Positions 23,701-34,600 of a stretch of DNA of 64,000 nt are shown here, piece after piece. The translations under genes were made by a program, and so were the position numbers. Positions within the stretch are counted from its first letter, which is position 1; every line of letters starts with the position of its first letter. The notes beneath the pieces were generated by a model. That model did not search any database and was not told the DNA's origin. It saw nothing but the letters and a program-made list of their open reading frames with translations. Source of the stretch: Lutjanus erythropterus (taxonomy: Eukaryota > Chordata > Actinopteri > Lutjaniformes > Lutjanidae); the NCBI GenBank assembly GCA_020091685.1, contig CM034608.1:6049751-6113750 (forward strand), given 5' to 3'.

Positions 23701-24689
23701 AAAAAAGAAAAAACACATAGTTTTGTGGAATCAACTAATCTTTGCTCATCAAATGTAAATATACAAGTGTTATCTATCCATGATAATTAAATCTAAAAAT
23801 TCAAGTATTTCTTTTCAGAACACTTTAGAACGTATGAACACTTTTTGACTTGAAATGATGAGTTGAATGCATTGAGCTCAGTCAACTCATTAAACTGAGA
23901 TTCTAAAGAAACCAATCAGCAATTAATTAATTTAGATGTAATAAATTTACCAGAGCAGTTTCATATATTGTCTCTGTGCCAGTGCTGAAATGAAACAGAT
24001 CTAACAGGAGCATTCATTCATTATTCATGAAGCTTAAATTCTGTAAAAATGTGAAAAGAAATCAAATTTCTTTGTAATGTTTGACAGTGTGACTGAAGAA
24101 TTGTTGGTTCAACTTCTTCAATCTCAAGCTCATTGTAAGTATGAAGTACAACTTAATTAATATCAAGTTTCTTTGACTAGAAAAAATTGTTTTAAATCAT
24201 CGCAAAATTACCTCAACTTGTATTTTCAGTTTCAGTCAACTAAAAATTGAAGGTAGCCTGGACATTAACTTTTTTATAAAACAAATAGATTTACAGTGCT
24301 GCTCTAACCATACAAAAATATTCAATTTGCAACGATATAAGAGAGAAAAGCAGCAAATCATTTCCATATTTGAGAAGCTGGAAAAAGAGGATTTTTGACA
24401 TTTTGGCTTTGTATATGACAAATAAATTGTTGTTTATTAAATCATTTAAAAAATTAAGCAGTGCTAATTTATATTGGTTGATTTTGTGCTGATTGACTAA
24501 CTAGTCAGCAACACAGAAGCCTACAGTTTGTTACCACTTATTTTTGTATTGAAGTCAGACACAGATGTTCACTTTTCAATCACATTGACACATTTTAAAA
24601 ATCATTTACTTTGCAGAATTTAAAAGCACCAACCTGTAGATACATTTTAAAATCACGACTTCAGAAAAATTCTTTAAAAAAAGTATTCC
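20706..24689. other. Gene-free stretch downstream of htr1a
   Basis: No gene is supported. It includes a TE-like piece at about 20778-20860 (AACTAGGGATGGATATC), a run of short open frames without motifs, a complex island at 22880-23110, a dispersed repeat at 23470-23610 (TTTGCAGCAAAGGGCCACATG, typical of a common fish interspersed repeat) and an AT-rich MITE-like stretch from about 23694 that starts with CACTGTAAAAAAAG. Confidence 0.45.
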
Positions 24690-24695
24690 TTTATT
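24690..24695 (-). terminator. htr1a: Probable polyadenylation signal of htr1a
   Basis: TTTATT on the plus strand reads AATAAA on the minus strand, about 185 bases past the htr1a stop codon. It is the nearest canonical signal downstream. It would give a short 3' untranslated region; later signals may also be used. Confidence 0.5.
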
Positions 24696-24877
24696 GAACA
24701 TTACAGAACAGGATGAGGAACATGGAGCTTCAGTCAAACGATCACAGTTTTATCTATGCATAGGCTACAGACACCTGTGGAGATATTTCAATACTGATAA
24801 ACGACGGTGATGATCGACAGTTAATCATTATGAGCCCTCTGTTCAGTTTTCAGAACAATCTGTGTTGCTTTGGACCA

Positions 24878-26128
24878 TCACGGTCTGCAGAAATGACACT
24901 TGATGATTTTCTTGAAGGCGCTCTGGAAGTCTTTGTTGAAGTACGCGTAGATGATGGGGTTGAGCAGAGAGTTGGAGTAGCCCAACCAGTTGATGACATC
25001 CTCCAGCCAGCGGGGCATGTAGCACGACTCCTGGCAGAAAGGCATGACCAAGGCGACGATGAAGAAGGGCAGCCAGCAGAGGATGAAGGTGCCCATGATG
25101 ATGCCTAAAGTCTTGACGGTTTTGCGCTCCCGTGCCAGCGCGATCTTCCTCTTCGCCTCCGTCGCCTTCTCGTGCCGGCTCTCGAACAGCGGCACGGAGC
25201 TGGGAGTGTTGGGCAGCGGCAGGTTGCCTTTGGAGTTGCTGTGGACCTCGATGATCTCCAGAGACTCGCCGTCCTCCGCGTGTTTCACCGCGCCGTTGAC
25301 GCTCGGCAGCGGCCGCGGCTCCACGCTCCGTTTCCAGCTCTTCCCCTGCGCGTCTCCCGGAGTCTTTTTGTGGAACATGGCGGGGGAGAGCGCCAAGCAG
25401 GAGTCGGAAACTTTCTTTTTCTCGGTTTTACGCACAGTCCTCCTGATGCGAAACCTCGCCGCTTTGAATATCCGTCCGTATAAAACCAGCATGAGCGTGA
25501 GCGGGATGTAAAAAGCCCCGAATGTGGAGTATATGGTGTACCAGGGGTCTTGTCTGATCTTACACTGCTTGGGGTTTGCTCTGTCTTCTGCCATGCTGCT
25601 GGGCTGGGAGCGCATAATCAGCATCGGCGGCACCGAGATGGAGAACCCGACCAGCCAGGTGACGCTGATGAGGACCGCGGCTCTCCTCGGTGTCCTCTTC
25701 TTCATGTAGTCTATGGGCTCGGTGATTGCCCAGTATCTGTCCAGCGCGATGGCGCACAGGTGCAGGATGGAGGATGTGCAGCACAGCACGTCCAAAGAGA
25801 TGAAGATGTCGCACGGCACCTGCCCGAGAGTCCACCGGTTCAAGACCTGGTAAAGCGCCGCCATGGGCAGCACTAGCACCGACACCATCAGGTCGGTGAC
25901 GGCCAGAGAGCCGATCAGGTAGTTGGCCACATTCTGGAGAGTCCGCTCTAAGGCGATGGCCGCGATTACGCACGCGTTCCCAAAGATTGCGCACAGAATG
26001 AGCGCGCCGAGCAGGAAGGATGTGACCACCTGATAGCTGAGCTTCACCTCCTCGTCCTCAGGTTTGGACGTTTTGTTGGAAGAGTTGTCAAAGTGAGTCC
26101 AAGCTGTCGTGTTGTTTGTGTCCTCCAT
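24878..26128 (-). CDS. htr1a: 5-hydroxytryptamine (serotonin) receptor 1A
   Basis: One uninterrupted frame of 416 residues encodes a complete class A G-protein-coupled receptor. The N-terminus has N-glycosylation sites at 5/6, 15 and 18. Asp113 (position 3.32) is the amine-binding residue, DRY is at 130-132, Cys106 and Cys189 form the expected disulfide, Ser201/Thr202 lie in helix 5, the CWLPFF motif is at 351-356 and NPIIY at 390-394. The third cytoplasmic loop (about 221-337) is long and basic, typical of Gi/o coupling. The tail ends in KCHFCRP with Cys411 and Cys414 as palmitoylation sites. Human 5-HT1A is about 422 residues and equally intronless. The receptor lowers cAMP and opens GIRK channels, and acts as a somatodendritic autoreceptor. 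It lies divergently next to rnf180, as in mammals. Teleosts often keep two copies (htr1aa/htr1ab); the sequence alone did not let me choose. Confidence 0.97.
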   Translation of the reverse strand: MEDTNNTTAWTHFDNSSNKTSKPEDEEVKLSYQVVTSFLLGALILCAIFGNACVIAAIALERTLQNVANYLIGSLAVTDLMVSVLVLPMAALYQVLNRWTLGQVPCDIFISLDVLCCTSSILHLCAIALDRYWAITEPIDYMKKRTPRRAAVLISVTWLVGFSISVPPMLIMRSQPSSMAEDRANPKQCKIRQDPWYTIYSTFGAFYIPLTLMLVLYGRIFKAARFRIRRTVRKTEKKKVSDSCLALSPAMFHKKTPGDAQGKSWKRSVEPRPLPSVNGAVKHAEDGESLEIIEVHSNSKGNLPLPNTPSSVPLFESRHEKATEAKRKIALARERKTVKTLGIIMGTFILCWLPFFIVALVMPFCQESCYMPRWLEDVINWLGYSNSLLNPIIYAYFNKDFQSAFKKIIKCHFCRP

Positions 26129-26259
26129 TGTTGATCAACTCGAAGTTGTTGGAGAGTTATTTGTTGGAGAGCCTGGCGCGCATCACTCCGTCGCACCATG
26201 AAGAGCGCATAGTGGACTGTGTAGTCCAGCAGAGCCAGAGAGGGTCTGAACTGCGAGTG

Positions 26260-26300
26260 TCGGCTGCTGACGGAGAATGATGCTGCGTATTTATACCAGT
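26260..26300 (-). promoter_or_regulatory. htr1a: htr1a core promoter with TATA box
   Basis: On the minus strand TATAAATA is read at 26295-26288, 160 bases before the htr1a start codon. A start of transcription would then fall near 26260, giving a 5' leader of about 130 bases. The position and match are good, but no other core element was checked. Confidence 0.5.
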
Positions 26301-26901
26301 GATGGAAAATGCGTCATTTGTCCGTGAGGACGGAACACAGCGAGGCTGTTTGTGGCTGTTTAGTCTGCAGCTGAGGCACTGAAGATGTGGGAGTTACTGA
26401 ATAAACATTTACAAACTATATTAGTAATATTTTCCTTTAATTTTATTCACTTCAGACAGCAAATCAAATTAGTGTGCTGACTTTTTTCTTGAAACAAGCG
26501 GATTTTGCCATTTCGGTGAGAAAAAAAAAGTTAATTAGTTTGTAATTCAGCTTTCGAAAATGTTCTTTTTGTCAAATGACATTTTTTCAGTTTTGTTTTA
26601 TTGATGCCAGCGGACTGATCTATTTTGTATTGACACGGTTTGTCTTTTAAAAATACATTAAACCGTAATCATACTCTTCCTAATAAATATTAATAATAAT
26701 TAATGCGCAGATGAAAAGTCAAGGTTTTAGATGAGCTTTCCTGCTGTTTCTGTATTTATTTGGATGTGACTTCCTCCTGTATGTACTTCATTACTGTTGC
26801 TGTCGCTGTTTTTATTATCATAATTTTATCACTTTTTTGTTATCTTTACTTTGTGTTGACTGTAAAGTGTTATTGGATGACTTGAAAAACGCTCATATAT
26901 A

Positions 26902-26915
26902 ATTTATTATTATTA

Positions 26916-26957
<42 letters not shown>
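26902..26957. repeat. (ATT)n microsatellite
   Basis: About seventeen trinucleotide units of ATT/TTA with one imperfection near 26916. It is intergenic. Confidence 0.9.
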
Positions 26958-27089
26958 CAGTGTCGTTGTTGTTTTTATTGTTGTTATTTAACCTTGAGCA
27001 CGGGACTGTTGTGTTTTTTCCCCATGTGCAGATCTATTAGTAAGTGTTTTTGAAATGAACAACATCACAATTAAAAGAAAAATGCTTTA

Positions 27090-27175
27090 AATTGAGATTA
27101 TTAGCAGTTAATTATGTTGTGAATTCTCTAATTAGTTTGCACTTAATTGCAGTTACCTTTTTAAAAGTAGGAGCG
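27090..27175. promoter_or_regulatory. Homeodomain-site cluster, candidate enhancer
   Basis: Several TAATTA/TTAATT cores occur within about 85 bases (GCAGTTAATTATG, CTCTAATTAGTTTGCAC, CTTAATTGCAG). The cluster lies about 1 kb upstream of htr1a. Function is inferred from motif density only and AT richness lowers its weight. Confidence 0.25.
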
Positions 27176-28187
27176 AGACGATAGTGTCTGTTTTCAGCAC
27201 CACGGTCAGCGCTGTGGGGCCTCCAGATGTCACTCTGCCACCTAGCGTTGGTCCACTTTCATAACAATTACAAAATGGTAACTCAATCTATTTTAAATAA
27301 AGAGTTTGTCAATAAATAAATAAATAAAGACATACAAAGACTGGGCATTATGTCCAGTTACTTTATGCAAAACATGAAATACATAGGACAAAAAAGGAGG
27401 CGGGCAGGTGATGGAAAATTAGAATGAAACATGAAAAGAGAGATTACAGACCAGCTTCCTCTTTCTCTTTAAACATGAGTATAATGCTCTGTTGTCTTTA
27501 TATTTTCTCCTCTGATGTGAAACATCTCTACATGCACATTACAGCTCCAACTTCTACTTGTGCTTGTAATTTTTATATTCCTAATAAAATATGCAAAGGG
27601 ATTGGCCATTTTTGTTAAATAAATATTTATCAAACTAATGAAAGTCACAGTATTTTCTGTTCATCATAGTTGGATTAATGGGAGAAAAGATTTGCTTTTA
27701 GGCCCCAATTGACTGTAATCCCTCCCCATTCTCTCTCTGTCTTTCTCCCTCTGTCATGTGCAGCTTCACGCACAACAAACCAAGTAATATTGTACTTTAG
27801 AGGTACACATTCTTTTACAAATTTGTAGTTAATCAAATAGAAGAAGAAAAAAAGAAAATTGACACAGAATGAACAATAACTTTTGGGGCCCCTGGTGATG
27901 TAGGGCCTTGGGGGCGGGCATTGGCCACTTTTCCCAGGATAGTCCAGCTTTGCTGTTTTTATGAACAAATAGGTTTAATAAACTCTAAAAGTGTGATACC
28001 CCCTCCCTGCCCTCCTATGACATTAAATGTTGCATATAGGAAAAGATAAAGAGATAAAGAATGCAAACCACTTATTGAGTCATGACAGCTTTAATACAAT
28101 CCTGTTCACATTGAATGTTATGTCATAACTTTTGGTATCATATTGAAATACTTATTGTCTCTTTAACCCTGTTTGATAGGTCTAATC

Positions 28188-28941
28188 AGTGGTGAAAAGA
28201 GTACTGAAAATCTGTACTCAAGTACAAGTACTGTTACATTGCTAAAATATTACTCAATTACAAGTAAAAGTAGTGGTGTTAAGTAAAAGTACAAGGTATT
28301 CCACACAAAAACTACTCAGAGTATTAGTTACTTTTAACTGTTGATGTTACAGTCACCTCTCCAAACTAGGTTTGCAAATTTTGTGTTTTCCTGAACCAAC
28401 AGTTGAAACACTAACAATCATTTATTATTAATAATTTCTAATATTAAAAACGCATTTGTTTCCTCGTTTTCACATTTTTGGGTTTTTTGTTGGGTTTTTT
28501 TGGATTCATTTTAAGTCTAAAATGACAATGTCAAATGTGGTGCATTTACTGCCTTGACTATTGATTAAATATCCATAAATATATTTTTAATGCGTTACGA
28601 CAGCGATTAATTGATTAATCATTAATCATTAACATCAACAACTTTAAATGTGTTTTGCCACAGCATTTTGTTTTATTTTTCATTTGTATTTCATTGTTTT
28701 TATTGGCCTGTTTGTGATCAGATCACTTTATTGGCTACTAAAATGCAGAATAAAGGTTTAATATTAATTCAAGTTGTACTCAGTACTCAACCATGATTTT
28801 AAAAATGACTAAGTAGATTATATCTTGACATGCATAGTGAAGTACATGTAAAAGTATAGACTTGAAATCTACTCAGAAAAGTACAAAAAACTACATAATT
28901 ACAGTAATTTGAGTATTTGTAATTAAGTGACTTCCACCCTG
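28188..28941. mobile_element. MITE-like element, about 750 bases
   Basis: The left end (CAGTGGTGAAAAGAGTACTG, then CTGTACTCAAGTACAAGTAC) is inverted at the right end (AAGTACATGTAAAAGTATAG, AAGTGACTTCCACCCTG). The ends CAGTGG and CCACCCTG suggest a hAT-type or related terminal repeat. I see no transposase frame. A related fragment occurs near 10666-10745. Confidence 0.55.
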
Positions 28942-29769
28942 GGTTTAATTGTATATTTTGACGATAAGAAGAAATGTGAGGTTAATATTTGTTGAACTGT
29001 GTGTAGCAATTTACAGGATCAAAGAAGATATTTGAAAGCTCAATAAATCCTAATCCATATTTCTGATAAAATCAGAAAAGTTACGAAAAGTCTACAAAAA
29101 GTTCTAATGACCTGCCATGTCTGTTCAAAGGTGAGTAGCCAATTCTGAATAAAAATTCTACTTAGAATAAATTATCACAAAAAGAGGGGATGAATTAACT
29201 TGAGTGTCTTTTCAAATCATACATACTGGGTCCAAGTTGTCTGTGATGAGGCTGAACTTTATTATAAGAATTTATTATAAGAAACAAATACCTAACAAGG
29301 AGTTGAACTTCATGCCCAAGGTGGGAAAATGTATTATCTCAAGTATAAGTCTTTCAGATGTAGTAGATCAGAAATACTTATTATTAATATACTAATTATT
29401 TATGTTTTTCAAAAATGGTAAGAACAAAACAGCATCTGTCTTATTGTGTGTATTATTGTAGAATAAGTTAGTTATATACTTACATTGTCATATATTGTAG
29501 TACAGCCTAATGTATATATATATATTGCATACCTCTTATTTGTTATAGATTATATTATTTATTTAGTATAGCTTAATGCACGGATTTTTCGATGTTTTTT
29601 ATTTTCTGTTTTCTGTTATTTGTTTATGCTAATATTTAATTTATATTCTTAAACGGGAGCAACTGTAACGTGACATTATTTGCCCCCAATAAAGCAATAA
29701 AGTACATAAGATACTGTTTCCGAAGCTTTTACAGTGAAAGGGTGTAGGATTTATGGTCTATTAGACTTG

Positions 29770-29899
29770 CCGTAGCGTCCCAGTTTTCGCGACGTCACAG
29801 CCTCGCTTAAAGCAAAAGGCTGCTTCACTTCTCTTGTTATTGTTGTTGCTCACGGGTTTTCATCGTTGCCACGACTCAGAAAGTCTCCCCAGCTGTCAG
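29770..29899 (+). promoter_or_regulatory. rnf180: Probable rnf180 promoter and non-coding first exon
   Basis: A CpG-containing island in AT-rich DNA has TCGCGA (29787-29792) fused to GACGTCAC (29791-29798), a CRE-like site, and ends in a good donor CTGTCAG|GTAGGCG with the exon end at 29899. It is the only such island between htr1a and the first rnf180 coding exon (31651). A non-coding first exon splicing to the exon with the ATG is inferred; the upstream acceptor was not fixed. Confidence 0.5.
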
Positions 29900-31650
29900 G
29901 TAGGCGAGTATGTGTAACAGAAATATGAATGTGGGGACTGTCATTATCTCAGGAAGGTTATTTTTCGGTTTAAATGCCACAACAGAGCGAGTTGTTGTGG
30001 TTCACAGAGCTAGCATAAAGTTAGCACATTTGTTTTTACTCTGCCACCGTGATTGTTAGCTATGTGTACTGAGCATGCTAAAACTAGAAAACTAGAAAAC
30101 TAGAAAATGAAACTGCTCCTGTCGTTTCAACCTGCTACTGAATCAACATCCGAACCTAACTAATTCACCTTCACATCATATCCGAATACTGGAGGGTCAA
30201 CGAGCTTTAGATCACAGGAATAAACATTTGCACAGACGTTGGACCCCCCTGTTCACACACTTTAGGTCAGGGGCTGTTTTCATGGTTTGAGCCACTTATG
30301 CCACATTATACAGTAATATCGCACACAATAGTGTGCTTATAACTCGGGTAAGCAGCTTGAGCATGATCATACCCTTCGTGCATGATACCAGTTTGGTGTG
30401 GAGGACCTTGCCTGACCTGCAGAGTCCGAGCTGACTTCAGTTCGGCGCCATCCAACACCCTCAGGATGAACTGAAACGGCAGCTGTGAGTCTCCCAACAC
30501 CAGTGTCTGACCTCACATGCTCTTGTGTGTGAATGGGAGCAAATCTTTGAGGCCAGCTTCCTAAATCTGGTGGAAAGCCTGAAATCAGAAGCGTGGAAGT
30601 TGTTGCAGTGTATTACTACATGGTTTTGTTAAATACTCAATTCTGATTGGTGAATTACAGCAGTCTAAGGTCTGTTATTTCTGTATAGCAGACCGCTGCC
30701 ATGTGTAACAGACCTTTATTATGAAAAACAGACCATTGCTATGGACACAGTTCTGATCACAGACTCTGGATGAACAATAAAATCATTGTTAAATCACTAA
30801 AGTCATTTTAAAATTCATGTTTTGTGTCAAATTATTGATTTTTTTGGTAAATTACCATGTAATAGTCAGGTTAAGGTACACTGACTTGGTCACTATTGTG
30901 AAATAAAACCAAAAAATTATTTTAAAATTATTTTTTTCTGCCACATAAATGTGTTCCAAATTGTATTTGTCCATATAATGTATTTTAATTTTACACAACA
31001 GGATGTTTTCTTCTCTGAATTCCAACAGAGGAACACTCTAAATATGGCCACATCAGTATACATGTAATCCTATGAGGTACAGCATCAGGTTACCTCGCTG
31101 CAGTAACTTCTCTTATACCAGTCTTATTTTAAAACATTTAAAAAGTTAAAGGTTTTCCAACTCTTGAGCCTGAGATTTTATCCAACACAGGTCTATATTT
31201 AATATGTTTACTGAATTGTCTTGGCTACATTCACACTAAATGCAGAGAGTTTTGCTTAACAAAGTAGACAGAAACAGAGTAAACCATACAGTATATGCAC
31301 TTGGCCTGCATGTGATGTGGATTTCATCAATCAGCAGTGAAATATTTGCAAAATCCACAGACAGATGGAAACAGTGACCAATAACATTGATTTATGGGGA
31401 AGAAAAGGTCACAACATGCACCCAGCAGCAACATCTGGTCATATTGAGACTCCACTTTTTAAAAGTCAGGTTAGGAGATTTTAAATTCAAGCTAAATCTG
31501 ACCTGAAGTTTAAAGAAGAAAAGGAATATTTGTGTATTTAACTGCAACTGTGTTTTTAGTTGTTTGTCTTGACTGTGACTTTGACTGTCATCGTCATCAT
31601 AAACAGCTGGACTGAAATCTGTGTGTTCAAGAGCCTGAAGAGAGAAAACC

Positions 31651-34600
31651 ATGCTCCGCTGCAGGAGGTGTCGGAAAGGCATCCTCGACTCTGCGTCTTT
31701 GTCGATGGTTGGTGAAGACTTTGTGTATTTGTGTATCTCCTGGTGAAAACTCTCATTTCTTGCATGTGTTCAGTCTTTTCTCCTCCCAGTAAGCAGCTAC
31801 ATACTTTGCTTGTGAGGAATTCTTGACTGTGTTTTCATAACTGTATTTAGTAATTGAATTGTGGTGGATGTTTTTCACTATTTTCTCACATTTTAGATTA
31901 AATTATTAATTAATAACCTCCCAAAACAGCAAGACATTGTAATAATGAAAATCGATTAGTTGCAGGACTAATCAAAGCTAATAGTCTATTAAGTTTTTAA
32001 GGCTCCTTTGGGTTTGGAAAACTCAAAGATAACAGCTTGTATCTCAGTCATAAAAAAGAGAAAGTGGGTCTGATGAGGGCTGTCCTGGTTGATTATTTGT
32101 CTCTTATGTTGAAGCAGGTTGAGGACACAGATGAAAGCTCAGCTGCTGTTTGCAGTATTTGGCACGTGAATGTTGACACGTTGCCAGAGTGGATACTGAC
32201 CTCAGTTCACCAGGTGAGTGTGTCAGCTTAGAGAGGAAGTAGTGCTCGGTAAAATGATTACCCTCACTGTCATCAGTGTAAGGCAAGAAAACTGAAACAA
32301 AGTTCATTTGAGTTTATTTTTTCTTGTGTAGATTCGAATACGCTGATCACACAGTTTCACATTTTTGATTTGGTTAAATTAAAATGTAAACTAATTTATT
32401 AAATAAACTAGTTTATATGTGTGTTTTAAGTGATTTAAATCAAGCTGTACACAGTTTTACACTTTTAAAATGATCTACTAGTCATGAAAGATGTCACATA
32501 TAACATTTTAGTGTTTATGCCAAGTTTGATTCATGAATGCAAATGAAAATAAATCTTTTATATATATTTTTTTCTTCAAGCATTGTAAATATATATCATA
32601 TCTTGTACATCTTGCAGCTGCAGTTTCACAGCCTGTGAGTGACAGGTGCCTGTCCAAATACATTTCCCCCTAGTTTTATACAATACGATAAAATTAAATA
32701 CAGCCAATTGTTGTTTTATTGCTGAAACAATTAAATAAATTAATCAATTAGTAGACCCACAGCAAATGAATCAAATGCAATTTGGATCAAATTGGATCAA
32801 ATTGATTTATCATTTAAGTAATTCATCAAGCAAAATTGTCATATATTTTCTGGTTTAAACTATTCAAATGTGAGAATTTGCTGGGTTTTAGAGGGTTTAG
32901 AAGATGAGACTACCTATTTGAAGATGTCACCTTGGTCATGTGATGGGCAGTTTTAACAATATCTGACATTTTGTAGACAAGGAAATATTAATCCACACTA
33001 AAGCCATCTGACTAAATAATGTAGGCACTTACATACATAACAGTATGTATCTAAAAAGTATTAGAAATTAAATTCAGTCCTAATTTGAAATATTGTTTAG
33101 ATTTTTGTACACTTTCCTGATATTGGGTTTGAATTGGGTGTGGTCACGCTCGTACATTTATTAAGAAAATTCTGCGAACCAATCATAAAAAAATCCACGT
33201 CAGTTGACCAACAAAACCTCTCTGCTCCAGCTTAATCTGCTTCTGTGAGTCTGAGCCAACTTAACAACTGGGAAAAACAGGGAAAAATTTTACTTGGAAG
33301 AACACAAGAGTTGCTGGTCTACCACTGCCTTGGTTTTAAAACACAAAAGTCACACATTAAAACAAAGTAACTGGTATTGAAGCAGCACCTGCCCATCAAC
33401 TCCCGTTTTCTGCAAGGAAAAGAAACACCGTTTTGTCAAAGAAGTCTTGTGGCTGTAAAGAAAGCATAGATGGTGGCTTCAGTTACCTGTTGGAAAATAA
33501 TCTAGATACAGCACACACTTAAACTGATATTGTTTTAAGGTTTTAAGCAGCACATTGTTTATCTTCCATGCTGGGACTCTTGAGGAGAAGTCAGTCAAAC
33601 CCACTCAATGTTTATATTATATATGCATTTTTACTATTTCAAGCCAAATTTTCTACAGTCTTTTATTTGATCATAGATTTTTAGAGAGCCCGTCCATTTT
33701 TAGATGTGTTCATGATTTATGTGTCTGTGGTTTCTGTGTAGGCCCAGTGGACTGTAGGAAAACTCCACTGCCAGAACTGCGCGGCTCGTTTGGGCGGCTT
33801 CAACTTCATTAACCACAGTGAGTGTCCCTGTGGCCGGGACGCCACCGTCCACCTCAACAAAAGCCGCGTTGACCGTGACCACAAACACTACGTCCTCATC
33901 GTCCAGCCGAGGAGGACGAGGCCGAGGAAGGAGCACGCTGGCCTGCTGATGGACGGCTCTCACAGCCAAGAGCACAGGCCTGAATTTAACAGGACAGCAC
34001 TGGAGAGTTTACAGCTTAACTGCGCTGCCGTCATGTCTCACAGCAGCCCAGCAGAGGCCTCTCACTCGCTGGCCGCCAGTGAAAACACCCCATCTTTCTC
34101 TTTCAGCCCTCTGTACTGCATCTCTCACAGGAGACGGTGTAGTTTGGAGGACGATGCCTCCATCAGGTCGTCTTGTTTTTGCCCCGCGGGCCTTATGGAC
34201 AAGTCCTCTGTTGAGATGACGAGGGCGGGGACGGAGTCCACGCAGTCACCTGTGTCTCATCCCGCGAGTCAGCAGTTTGACGCCGATGGCGAAGCCTCTG
34301 TCAACGCTGTAGCCTGCGATTCATTTGTTTCTGGAAGGACACGGTCACCTCTGCATCAACAGCTGCTGCAGCCCATGGAGGACGTCGAGTCCTCTCCAGA
34401 GACCACGGCAGTCGACGAGGAGGTCTCTGAATCAGCCCTGTTCCTCAGAGGGAGATCCATCTCTGACAGTGTAGCTGAGCAGGACGAGGAAGTGCTGGTA
34501 TTTACAGGAAATTAAAAGTAACCTGCATTAATTATGGCTGTAGACAATTATTATTTTAATATGATACATTATATTAATTTTGTTCTATTTATTTATCAAT

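Larger units (their letters stand above)
26301..29760. other. htr1a-rnf180 intergenic region
   Basis: Divergent intergenic DNA. It holds an (ATT)n microsatellite at 26902-26957, a homeodomain-site-rich piece at about 27090-27170, and a MITE at 28188-28941. TATA-repeat sequence occurs near 29510-29530. No gene was seen; short open frames at 27424-27618 and 29204-29395 have no motif. Confidence 0.5.

Noticed and set aside
25044..25994. Open frames of 103-155 codons on the plus strand and 144 codons in another minus frame
   Set aside because: They are shadows of the GC-rich htr1a coding sequence; the receptor frame explains the conservation.
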